Source: JBMDXB01 sp048594975
GTDB taxonomy: Bacteria; Acidobacteriota; Vicinamibacteria; Vicinamibacterales; 2-12-FULL-66-21
DNA length: 42,497 nucleotides
Direction: 5' to 3'
Assembly (NCBI GenBank): GCA_048594975.1
Contig: JBMDXQ010000022.1
Span: 1 to 42,497, forward strand
Below are positions 12,782 to 19,711 of the stretch, piece by piece (the first letter of the stretch is position 1; each line of letters opens with the position of its first letter). Below the pieces are notes generated by a model that ran no database searches, was not told where the DNA came from, and worked only from the letters and a program-made list of their open reading frames with translations. The position numbers and the translations under genes are program-made.

Positions 12782-14284
12782 CTAGTGCCGCGTGAAGTTC
12801 GCGAGGATCTCGACCGCCAGATCGGCTATCCAGTTCACGGTTGCGGGAGCGACGACGAAGTCGTTGGCGATGATGGAAAAGACCAGCATCTCGCCATCCC
12901 GAGTGCGCACGAACCCTGAGAGCGCTCGCACGTTGGCGATCGAGCCGGTCTTGGCCACGGCGTTTGCCTCCGCGCGCGTGCGGCGCATGCGCGTCGAGAT
13001 GGTTCCGTCCTTCCCCGCGATTGGCAGCGTCGCGAGGAAGGCGTCACGGTGTTCGGGATCGCGGTACATGCGCTCGAGCACTGCCGTGACCGTCGCCGGC
13101 GCGAGATAGTTCGAGCGCGACAGTCCCGATCCGTCCACGTTGACGAAGCTGTCCTCGGGGATGCCCCACGACGCGAGCGAGCGTCGCACGGCGGCGCGGC
13201 CTCCCTGCGTCGTGCCCAGCCCCTGTTGCGCGGCGCCGAGCGCCTTGAGGAACGTCTCGGCGTACAGGTTCTGGCTCACCTTCATGAGGACCGTCGCCAT
13301 CTGGCGCAGCGGGGGCGACTGGGTAGTCACCAGCACGCGGCGTTCCCCGCCTCCCGTCCCCACGAACTCCGCGGCGACCTCATCGAAGTCCACCGCATGG
13401 CCGCAGACCGCGATGCCGCGCGCGGCGAGCGCGTCGCGCGTCGCCTGCGCGAGGTAGAGGGTCGGGTTCAGGATGGCGAGGTTGCGGCGGACCTCCGCCG
13501 CGCCGGCGGGAATCGTCCCGGAGACCTCGACGACGGCCGAGTCGATCCGCCGGGCCAGGGCGATCGTCTCCTCGGATCCGGCAGCGCCCGTGACGGCGTG
13601 CGACACGATGGCGAGGCCGGTGCCCGGCGGCAGGCGCACGATCGCGGGGTCGCCGGGCGCCGCGCCCGGAGCGACGGTAAGCGCCGCCGTGTTCTCGTTG
13701 TACTGCAGCGCGCCCGAGGGCGCCGCGTAGCCGGCCTCGAGGTAGTCCCACGACCATCCCGGCCCGAGGCCCGGCTCCTCGAACGCCTGGTCGTCGCCGA
13801 TGATGCGGCCGCAGATCTCGTGGATGCCGGCGGCGCGCAGCGCGGCCGCCCACTCGCCGAACACCGCGTCGGCGCGGTTGTCGCGCGCGTTGATCGTGGG
13901 GTCGCCGGTGCCGCGGATGAACAGGTCGCCCTGTAACACGCCGTTCTCGATCGGCGCGGCCGTCTCGAGCGTGGTGATGAAGCGGAAGTCCCAGCCGAGC
14001 GCCTCGGCAGTGGCCGCCAGGGTGACGACCTTCATGGTGGAGGCCGGCATCATCAGCCTGCCGGCGTTCAGTTCGTACAGCCGCTCGCCGGTGTCGAGCG
14101 AGCGGATGTCCACGCCCCAGGTCGCGCGCGCCATGACCGGTGCGCCGAAGACGCGGCCCAGCTCGGCGCGCAGCTCGCGTACGGGTCGGGTGTCGGGGTC
14201 GGATCGAGGGGGGGTTCTCGCCGCACAACCCGGCGCGGCGATGACCAGCGCAAGCAGGATGGCAGCCGTGAAAGGGCGCGCCAC
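12782..14284 (-). CDS. dacB: D-alanyl-D-alanine carboxypeptidase/endopeptidase, PBP4 type
   Basis: This S13-family penicillin-binding protein has SxxK in PASTMKVVT (S82, K85 counted from GTG 14284), SxN in KVSQNLYAET, and KTG in VAKTGSIANVRALSG. The long insertion domain between the first two motifs, typical of PBP4, is present (RIIGDDQAF region). The enzyme trims peptidoglycan peptides in the periplasm. From GTG 14284 it starts MARPFTAAILLALVIAAPGCAAR, a clean lipoprotein-like signal with C20 as possible lipid site. The frame stays open upstream to ATG 14386, but those 34 codons are made of an intergenic GAAGCAGCCCTGAAGGGC-type repeat, so I do not include them. Confidence 0.9.
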   Translation of the reverse strand: MARPFTAAILLALVIAAPGCAARTPPRSDPDTRPVRELRAELGRVFGAPVMARATWGVDIRSLDTGERLYELNAGRLMMPASTMKVVTLAATAEALGWDFRFITTLETAAPIENGVLQGDLFIRGTGDPTINARDNRADAVFGEWAAALRAAGIHEICGRIIGDDQAFEEPGLGPGWSWDYLEAGYAAPSGALQYNENTAALTVAPGAAPGDPAIVRLPPGTGLAIVSHAVTGAAGSEETIALARRIDSAVVEVSGTIPAGAAEVRRNLAILNPTLYLAQATRDALAARGIAVCGHAVDFDEVAAEFVGTGGGERRVLVTTQSPPLRQMATVLMKVSQNLYAETFLKALGAAQQGLGTTQGGRAAVRRSLASWGIPEDSFVNVDGSGLSRSNYLAPATVTAVLERMYRDPEHRDAFLATLPIAGKDGTISTRMRRTRAEANAVAKTGSIANVRALSGFVRTRDGEMLVFSIIANDFVVAPATVNWIADLAVEILANFTRH

Positions 14285-14400
14285 GGTTGAAGCAGCCCTG
14301 AAGGGCTGCGCTACGGCCGAAGCAGCTACGGCTGAAGCAGCTCTGAGACGCTGCGCGACACGTGCTGACGTAGTGCGGGCCTTCACGCCCGCCGTGGACG
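14285..14400. repeat. iterated GAAGCAGC(CCTGAAGGGCTGCGC) repeat before dacB
   Basis: Three to four tandem degenerate units (TTGAAGCAGCCCTGAAGGG, CCGAAGCAGCTACGG, CTGAAGCAGCTCTGAGACG) can each form small hairpins such as CAGCCCTGAAGGGCTG. A related palindrome is at 12766-12783 (CAGCCTTGAAGGGCTGCG) on the other side of dacB, and another at 21859-21870. The array happens to lack stops in the dacB frame and extends the open frame. Confidence 0.7.
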
Positions 14401-14412
14401 CGTCGGCGCAGG

Positions 14413-15762
14413 CTATTTCAGTTCCTCCAGCGCTTTCACGATCGAATCGAGGGTCGACGCCTGGATCTTCGCCACCGCCGGCTCGCCGGCCCGCACCGCG
14501 TACGCATTGGAGCCGCTACGGGCGAAGGAGGCGCGTTCCTCCTTCTTGCCCTCGTCGAACTTCAGCGTTACGGTGAGCTCCGGCTTGTCGAGCGCCGCCT
14601 TCACGCCCTTTGTCGAGGGTTCCACGAAGCCGTCCGCGCGCACGCCGGTGATCGCGCTGACGAGCCCGTCGACCTTCGACGCGTCCACGTCCTTCGCGGC
14701 TGGCGCGACCTGGCGCCACTTCTCCTCCTCCTTGCCGTCCTTGCCCTTGACCTTCGCCTTTTCGAACGCCACCGTCTGCCCGCCGCGCGCCATCTCGACG
14801 CGCGTCGTGTTGAAACTGCGGGCGTCGAAGAGGTCCTTCTGGCGGAACTCGTCGGCGTTCTTCTTCAGCTCATCCAGGAGCGACGACTCGAGGGTGAACA
14901 CCGCCGGCCGTGACTGGTCCTTCGCGTAGACGTTGCCCTCCTCGGCCGCCTTGCCGATGAGCAGCGTGGCCTGCGACGAGCCCGACCCGATGCGAATCGT
15001 CGCCGCCGGCTTGTCGAGCCCGTACTGCTTCAGGTCCGGCGCTTCCGCGGCGACAATCGACTTCATCTCCGCGGACGCGATCCGTCCGGCGAGACTCTCG
15101 ACCGTGGTGTGGTCGGTCCGGCCGGCCGCGGGAGCGGTGAGCCGCCAGTCGCCGTCCCTCTTGGCGAACCGCAGCTGGCGATCGGCGGTCCCGATCTCCA
15201 GCGCGTCGACCTTGTCGCGGTCCAGCTTGAGGGCCGCTTTGTCGCGTAGCTCGAAGGTCGTCTTGTTGAACGAAGACTCGACGTACGACGGGATCAGGAA
15301 GACCTTCTGCTGGTCCGCCAGCTTCGCGTAGAGGTCGCTGCCCGGCGGTGTCTTGTCGCCGATGTGGAGCGTCTGCTGCTTGCCGTCCGCCTTGAAGGCG
15401 ACCTCGATGCGCGGCGGCGCCAGGCCGTATTCCTTCAGGCCGGTGGCGTTGTCGTCGATGACGCGCTGGATTTCGAGCGACGAGAGATTCGAGGTGATGC
15501 CGGAGACCTCCGTGCTGTCGGGCGCGGCCTGCTGCGGCGCGACGATCTGCCAGTCGCTCCCCGACTTCTTCAGCGTCGTGCGCTCGCCGGACGCGGACTT
15601 GATCGTCACCTCGTCGATCTTGTCCGACTCGACGGCGAACACCTTCTCCTTCTTCTCGTCGGTCCCGCTGCCCGGGGTCTGCTTCGATTCGACGAAATAC
15701 AGGTACGCGCCGAGCGCGATCAGGATGACGAACAGGCCAAAAAAGGACCGCAGCCCGCGCAT
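14413..15762 (-). CDS. DUF4340-domain membrane-anchored protein of the Gld-type ABC module
   Basis: This 449-residue protein has one N-terminal membrane helix (FFGLFVILIALGAYLYFV), then a soluble Lys/Asp/Glu-rich part with repeated segments of the form ESDKIDEVTIKSASGERTTLKKSGSDWQI, KVDALEIGTADRQLRFAKRDGDWRL and TRVEMARGGQTVAFEKAK. These are typical DUF4340 repeats, here at least three. DUF4340 genes often sit next to GldG-like genes in acidobacteria and myxobacteria; their function is unknown, probably a periplasmic partner of the transporter. The start abuts the GldG-like stop with no gap, so the four genes 19076-14413 form one operon. Confidence 0.88.
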   Translation of the reverse strand: MRGLRSFFGLFVILIALGAYLYFVESKQTPGSGTDEKKEKVFAVESDKIDEVTIKSASGERTTLKKSGSDWQIVAPQQAAPDSTEVSGITSNLSSLEIQRVIDDNATGLKEYGLAPPRIEVAFKADGKQQTLHIGDKTPPGSDLYAKLADQQKVFLIPSYVESSFNKTTFELRDKAALKLDRDKVDALEIGTADRQLRFAKRDGDWRLTAPAAGRTDHTTVESLAGRIASAEMKSIVAAEAPDLKQYGLDKPAATIRIGSGSSQATLLIGKAAEEGNVYAKDQSRPAVFTLESSLLDELKKNADEFRQKDLFDARSFNTTRVEMARGGQTVAFEKAKVKGKDGKEEEKWRQVAPAAKDVDASKVDGLVSAITGVRADGFVEPSTKGVKAALDKPELTVTLKFDEGKKEERASFARSGSNAYAVRAGEPAVAKIQASTLDSIVKALEELK

Positions 15763-17355
15763 CTATCGCCTCCGCCACCACGTCTGCACGCCGGCCAGCA
15801 GGATGAGGCCGGGGATGATGACCACCGTGATCCAGAAGATGCGGCGCTGCTGGTCGGCGGTCAGGGTAATCCGCGTGTCCTTCGGATCGCGCGGGCGGAT
15901 CGAAATCAGGTTCTCCTGCTGGGCCAGCCAGTTGATGGTGTTCATGAACAGGTCGCGGTTGCCGGGGATCCCGAGCCAGCCGTTGCTCGCGAAGTCGGCA
16001 TCGCCGAAGACGACGAGTCGCGTCTCCGGCCGCGGCGGCGCGTCCTTGCTGTCCTCGGCGTTCTTCGCCGCGTCCGGCGAGTCGGGCACCGGTGCCGACA
16101 CCGCCGCCGCCAGCGAGACCGGGCCCGCCTTGTCGCCTTTGTCCAGGTCGCGCGAGACCTCGCCCGAGGTCATCAGCCGCTTGACGTCCGTCTCCGCCCA
16201 GCTGTTCGGGCCGGTCTGCACCAGCGACTGCGCATGGCGGCCGTTCACGCCGCCCGATACCGCGTTCACCGACCGCGCCAGGCGGTAGGCGGTGATCAGC
16301 TTGAACCGATCGGTGATCGTGTGCGGCTCGTAGCGCGCCGCCACCGGGACCTCCGCGCCGGTGCCCAGCAGCTGGCCCATGCCGCTGACGTCGACGACGA
16401 CGTTGTTGTCCACCTCGATCGCCCACTCCTTCACCAGCGCGAGGAGGTTGGTGAGCGGCGGCGACTCGGCCCGCTCCGGCGGATCGAACATGAACAGGAT
16501 CTTCCCGCCCTTGGCGAGATAGCGCTTGATCATGTCGAGTTCGGCGGGGAAGACGTCGGTCTTCGGGCCGGCCACCACCAGCACCGAGGCGTCGGCCGGC
16601 ACCTCCTTGTTCTGCGCCAGCACCAGCTTCTCGTGGGTGAAGTTCTCCGCGGTCAGGGCGCTGGCGATGGAGCTGTAGCCGCCGCCGTCGGTCACGTCCG
16701 GGGTCCGCTCGCCGTGTCCCTCGACGAAATAGATCTTGTGCTGGCGGCCGCTGATCGCCTTGACGATCCCGTTGGTGATCTCCTGTTCGCTGTCGGAGGT
16801 GACGCGCTCCACGCGGCCGTCGTAGTCGACCACGATGGTGCCGACCGACTGCACCTGGTACTGGTTGGCCCGCGTCGGGTACTTCTCCACGTCGATGTAC
16901 TCGACCTTGACCTGATTCGACGCGTACGCGTACTGGTCCAGCCGGTCGCGGAAGCGGTTGAAATCCTCCGAGCGGGCGAACACCTTGAGCTGCACCGGCT
17001 TCTGCAGGCCGCCGAGGATCTTCCGCGTCTGGTCGGAGAGCGAGAACTGCTTGATCTCGGTCAGATCCCAGCGCTTGTTGTGGCGCTCGGCGAGGTAGTT
17101 GATGGCGACCAGGATGGCGAGCACGACGAGGACGCTGGCGACCGCCAGCGTGCCGAAGCGCGCCTGGCGGCCGGCGAAGGAGCGCGCGATCTCGCGCCAC
17201 TGGCTGAGGATGTAGAGGAGCGTGCAGGCGAGGCCGGCCAGCGCCAGGTTGCTCTGCCACTGCTGCCACTCGGGTTTGAGGAACCGGATCGCCACCGCGG
17301 CGAGGACGAGTGCCACGCCCAGCCATCCGAGCAGTCCGAGGATCCGTTTCAGCAT
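15763..17355 (-). CDS. GldG-like ABC-associated membrane protein
   Basis: This 530-residue protein has two or three N-terminal membrane helices (residues 7-25, 37-50, 70-88), then WDLTEIKQFSLSDQTRKILGGLQKPVQLKVFAR, EYIDVEKYP, GTIVVDYDGRVERVTSDSEQEITNGIVKA, YFVEGHGERTPD and LAKGGKILFMFDPPERAE, and a final membrane helix (IFWITVVIIPGLILLAGV). This is the GldG/DUF7088 plus ABC-type uncharacterised transport domain layout, in which a periplasmic domain is held between helices. In Bacteroidetes GldG works with GldA and GldF in gliding; in other phyla the same trio occurs without gliding and the substrate is unknown. The gene lies between the permease and the DUF4340 gene. Confidence 0.9.
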   Translation of the reverse strand: MLKRILGLLGWLGVALVLAAVAIRFLKPEWQQWQSNLALAGLACTLLYILSQWREIARSFAGRQARFGTLAVASVLVVLAILVAINYLAERHNKRWDLTEIKQFSLSDQTRKILGGLQKPVQLKVFARSEDFNRFRDRLDQYAYASNQVKVEYIDVEKYPTRANQYQVQSVGTIVVDYDGRVERVTSDSEQEITNGIVKAISGRQHKIYFVEGHGERTPDVTDGGGYSSIASALTAENFTHEKLVLAQNKEVPADASVLVVAGPKTDVFPAELDMIKRYLAKGGKILFMFDPPERAESPPLTNLLALVKEWAIEVDNNVVVDVSGMGQLLGTGAEVPVAARYEPHTITDRFKLITAYRLARSVNAVSGGVNGRHAQSLVQTGPNSWAETDVKRLMTSGEVSRDLDKGDKAGPVSLAAAVSAPVPDSPDAAKNAEDSKDAPPRPETRLVVFGDADFASNGWLGIPGNRDLFMNTINWLAQQENLISIRPRDPKDTRITLTADQQRRIFWITVVIIPGLILLAGVQTWWRRR

Positions 17356-17359
17356 TGCG

Positions 17360-18121
17360 TCAGCCCCGCCACCGTTCCATGTCGACCGACTTGGCGGTCA
17401 GAAAGAGCCCGAAGGTGATGAACGTCACGTAGTAGATTACGTGCTTGGTGTCGAGCACGCCGCGCGCGAAGTCGTCGAAGTGCTCGGTGATCGACAGGTA
17501 CTTGAGCACCGCCGACATCGTCGGGCCGGACTGCTCGCCCATCCAGTTGATGATCCAGAGCATCAGAAACACCGCGAAGGTGAGGAAGCCGGCGACGATC
17601 TGATTGCGCGTGAGGCTCGAGATGAACAGGCCGACCGACAGGAAACACCCGCCCATCAGCAGCAGCCCGAGGTAGCCGGCCGCGATCGGCTTCCACTCCG
17701 GCGTCGTGTAGAAGAACAGGATCGCCATGTAGAGCCCGGTCACCAGCAGCATAGCGGCGTAGAGCGCCAGCGCGCCGAGGAACTTGCCCATGATGATCTG
17801 GAAATCCGTCACCGGCGAGGTCAGCAGCAGCTCGATCGTGCCGGAGCGCTTCTCCTCGGAATAGGTGCGCATCGTGATCATCGGCATGACGAAGAGGACG
17901 ATGACCGCCGAGTTGAGGAACACGCCGCGGATCATCTGGTCGTTGATGTTGGCGCCGCCGCCGCCGCCGAACATCTGGCCGCTCCGCTGCACGAAGAAGT
18001 AGAGGTAGCTGACGAAGAAGTAGCCGAAGAGCAGCGCGAACAGCCCGATGATCACGTAGGCGATCGGCGAGGCGAAGTAGGAGCGCAGCTCCTTTTCGGC
18101 AATGGCCAGAATGTTACGCAC
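17360..18121 (-). CDS. ABC-2 type transporter permease, GldF-like
   Basis: This 253-residue integral membrane protein has about six helices. It starts MRNILAIAEKELRSYFASPIAYVIIGLFALLFGYFF, with the amphipathic KELRSYF coupling segment typical of ABC-2 permeases, and contains SEEKRSGTIELLLTSPVTDFQIIMGKFLGAL, the cytoplasmic motif shared by GldF and NosY-like permeases. It pairs with the ATPase encoded immediately upstream on the same strand (8-base overlap of the two genes) and with the GldG-like protein downstream. The Gly-rich loop MFGGGGGANIN between the second and third helices is typical of these acidobacterial members as far as I recall. Confidence 0.9.
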   Translation of the reverse strand: MRNILAIAEKELRSYFASPIAYVIIGLFALLFGYFFVSYLYFFVQRSGQMFGGGGGANINDQMIRGVFLNSAVIVLFVMPMITMRTYSEEKRSGTIELLLTSPVTDFQIIMGKFLGALALYAAMLLVTGLYMAILFFYTTPEWKPIAAGYLGLLLMGGCFLSVGLFISSLTRNQIVAGFLTFAVFLMLWIINWMGEQSGPTMSAVLKYLSITEHFDDFARGVLDTKHVIYYVTFITFGLFLTAKSVDMERWRG

Positions 18122-19076
18122 GGGGCGCCTCCTCCGCGGTCGGGGCTTCGTCGGTGGTCAGCTGCAGGAAGATCTCCTCGAGGCTCATGCGCATCGGGCG
18201 CAGCTCCAGCAGCCCCCAGCCGCGGGTGACGACCGCCCGCGCAATCTCTCGCCGCACGTCCGTGCCGTGCCGGCTCTCGACCTCGACGGCGCCGGCGACG
18301 CCGCGCTGATCGGCGGACGCGACGCGTGTCACCCCGGGAATGGCCGAAAGCGCCGCCGCAACGTCCTCCCCCGCCGCATCGACCTGCACGAACATCGTCT
18401 CCGCGCCGCGCAGCCGCGCGGTCAGGTTCTCCGGAGTGTCGACCGCGACCACCCGGCCCTTGTTGATGATCACCACGCGCTGACAGGTCTGCGACACCTC
18501 GGGCAGGATGTGCGTGCTGAGGACAATGGTGTGATCGCCGGCGAGCCCGCGGATCAGTTGTCGCGTCTCCAGGATCTGTTTCGGGTCGAGGCCGGCCGTC
18601 GGCTCGTCGAGGATCAGCACCTCAGGATTGTGGATGAGCGCCTGCGCGATGCCGACCCGCTGCCGGTACCCCTTCGAGAGCTTGCCACAGTGGCGCTCGA
18701 CCACGTCGTCGATGTGCGTCCGCTTCATGACCGCGGCGACGCGGTCGCGGCGCTCCTTGGGCGGCACGCCCTTGATCCGCGAGACGAAATCGAGATACTC
18801 GCGCACCGTCATGTCAGGGTAGAGCGGCGGCGTCTCGGGCAGGTAGCCGGTGCGCTTCTTGGCCTCGACCGGCTTGTCGAAGACGTCGAAGCCGGCCACG
18901 GCCGCCCGCCCGTCGCTGGCTGGCATGTACCCGGTCAGGATCCGCATCGTCGTGGTCTTCCCGGCGCCGTTGGGACCGAGGAAGCCGAGAATCTCGCCAC
19001 GCTCCACGCGGAAGCTCACGTCATCGACCGCGGTGACGCGGCCGTAGCGCTTCGTCAGGTGCTGAACCTCAATCAC
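18114..19076 (-). CDS. ABC transporter ATPase, GldA-like
   Basis: This 320-residue ATPase carries Walker A GPNGAGKTT (34-42), a Q-loop replaced by the usual YLPE (GYLPETPPLYPDMT), signature LSKGYRQRVG (the LSKG variant of drug-export and GldA-type ATPases), Walker B LILDEPTAGLDP, and the switch His in LSTHILPEV. The C-terminal 95 residues form the extra domain found in GldA/NatA-like proteins. It drives the permease and GldG-like protein of this operon; the transported substrate is unknown. It is the first gene of the minus-strand operon, and diverges from the metal-resistance unit across about 190-220 bases. Confidence 0.94.
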   Translation of the reverse strand: MIEVQHLTKRYGRVTAVDDVSFRVERGEILGFLGPNGAGKTTTMRILTGYMPASDGRAAVAGFDVFDKPVEAKKRTGYLPETPPLYPDMTVREYLDFVSRIKGVPPKERRDRVAAVMKRTHIDDVVERHCGKLSKGYRQRVGIAQALIHNPEVLILDEPTAGLDPKQILETRQLIRGLAGDHTIVLSTHILPEVSQTCQRVVIINKGRVVAVDTPENLTARLRGAETMFVQVDAAGEDVAAALSAIPGVTRVASADQRGVAGAVEVESRHGTDVRREIARAVVTRGWGLLELRPMRMSLEEIFLQLTTDEAPTAEEAPRA

Positions 19077-19264
19077 AGGGTTCTCCAGCAGAGGTCTGCG
19101 GGCCGGCCCGATCCGCCGCCTGCGCCCGGGACTGGCGCGTGGCGCTGTCGCACCGCGGCGGCCGTCCGACCCACTAATCTGTAGATAGAAAGCCGATTAG
19201 CCGCATCGGCCAAACCCGGATACTACCGAGCGCGGCGGAAACGTGTCAAGGCGCCCCGGCAGGC
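19077..19264. promoter_or_regulatory. divergent spacer upstream of the ABC operon
   Basis: No gene is visible. It contains an inverted repeat CTAATC (19174-19179) / GATTAG (19195-19200) with ATCTGTAGAT between, the only AT-rich patch in the spacer. It is a plausible place for the minus-strand ABC operon promoter or a regulator site, but I cannot choose hexamers with confidence. Confidence 0.3.
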
Positions 19265-19294
19265 TTGACCCGCCAGGCTCGTCAGGGCTAGGCT
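19265..19294 (+). promoter_or_regulatory. arsR-zntA promoter, TTGACC-18-TAGGCT
   Basis: A -35 TTGACC (19265-19270) and a -10 TAGGCT (19289-19294) are separated by 18 bases. The predicted transcription start falls at about 19300-19302, inside the operator that follows. Confidence 0.5.
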
Positions 19295-19297
19295 AAG

Positions 19298-19323
19298 TAT
19301 GAACAACTGCTCAGATATTCATA
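19298..19323 (+). promoter_or_regulatory. ArsR/SmtB-type operator over the transcription start
   Basis: TATGAA (19298-19303) and TTCATA (19318-19323) flank TGAACAACTGCTCAGATATT. The layout closely follows the imperfect 12-2-12 operators of SmtB/CadC proteins (TGAACA...TTCAGATATT). Bound repressor would block the promoter just upstream until Zn, Cd or Pb releases it. Confidence 0.75.
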
Positions 19324-19709
19324 TGTCAAACGATCGCGACACCGTTACCGCCGTCACCATGGCGCCCGAGACGTGCGAGGCGCCCCACCTCGATGCGCGG
19401 AACACGGCAGCCCGCCGCCGAACCCTGATGCCCGCGCGCGTCGTCGAGGCGCTCGCCGATACCTTCCGCGTGCTCGGCGACCCGACGCGGGTGCGCATAC
19501 TCGACGCACTTTCCGGCGGCGAGCTCTGCGTCTGCGACATCGCCACGCTCGTCGGCATCAGCGAGTCGGCCGTCTCCCACCAGCTCCGCCTGCTGCGCAG
19601 CATGCGGCTGGCGCGGGCGCGCCGCGCCGGACGGCTCGTCTACTACACGCTCGACGATCAGCACATCATCGAGCTGCTCAAGCTCGCCCACACCCACGTC
19701 CAGGAATAG
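19323..19709 (+). CDS. ArsR/SmtB-family metal-sensing repressor
   Basis: This 128-residue winged-helix repressor has RVLGDPTRVRILDALSGGELCVCDIATLVGISESAVSHQLRLLR as its DNA-binding core. Two metal sites can be read. The alpha5 site D112, H114, H125, E128 has exactly the D-x-H-x10-H-x2-E spacing of the zinc site of SmtB. The alpha3 ELCVCD motif supplies C69 and C71, with C18 and H22 near the N-terminus, a CadC-like alpha3N site with one Cys replaced by His. It should sense Zn, Cd or Pb and repress itself and the adjacent ATPase. ATG 19299 lies in the operator and is a possible longer start; I chose 19323. Confidence 0.92.
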   Translation: MSNDRDTVTAVTMAPETCEAPHLDARNTAARRRTLMPARVVEALADTFRVLGDPTRVRILDALSGGELCVCDIATLVGISESAVSHQLRLLRSMRLARARRAGRLVYYTLDDQHIIELLKLAHTHVQE

Positions 19710-19711
19710 TG

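Noticed and set aside
14870..17326. 818-codon open frame on the minus strand
   Set aside because: It is an out-of-frame shadow of the GldG-like and DUF4340 genes; those have clear domains and proper starts.
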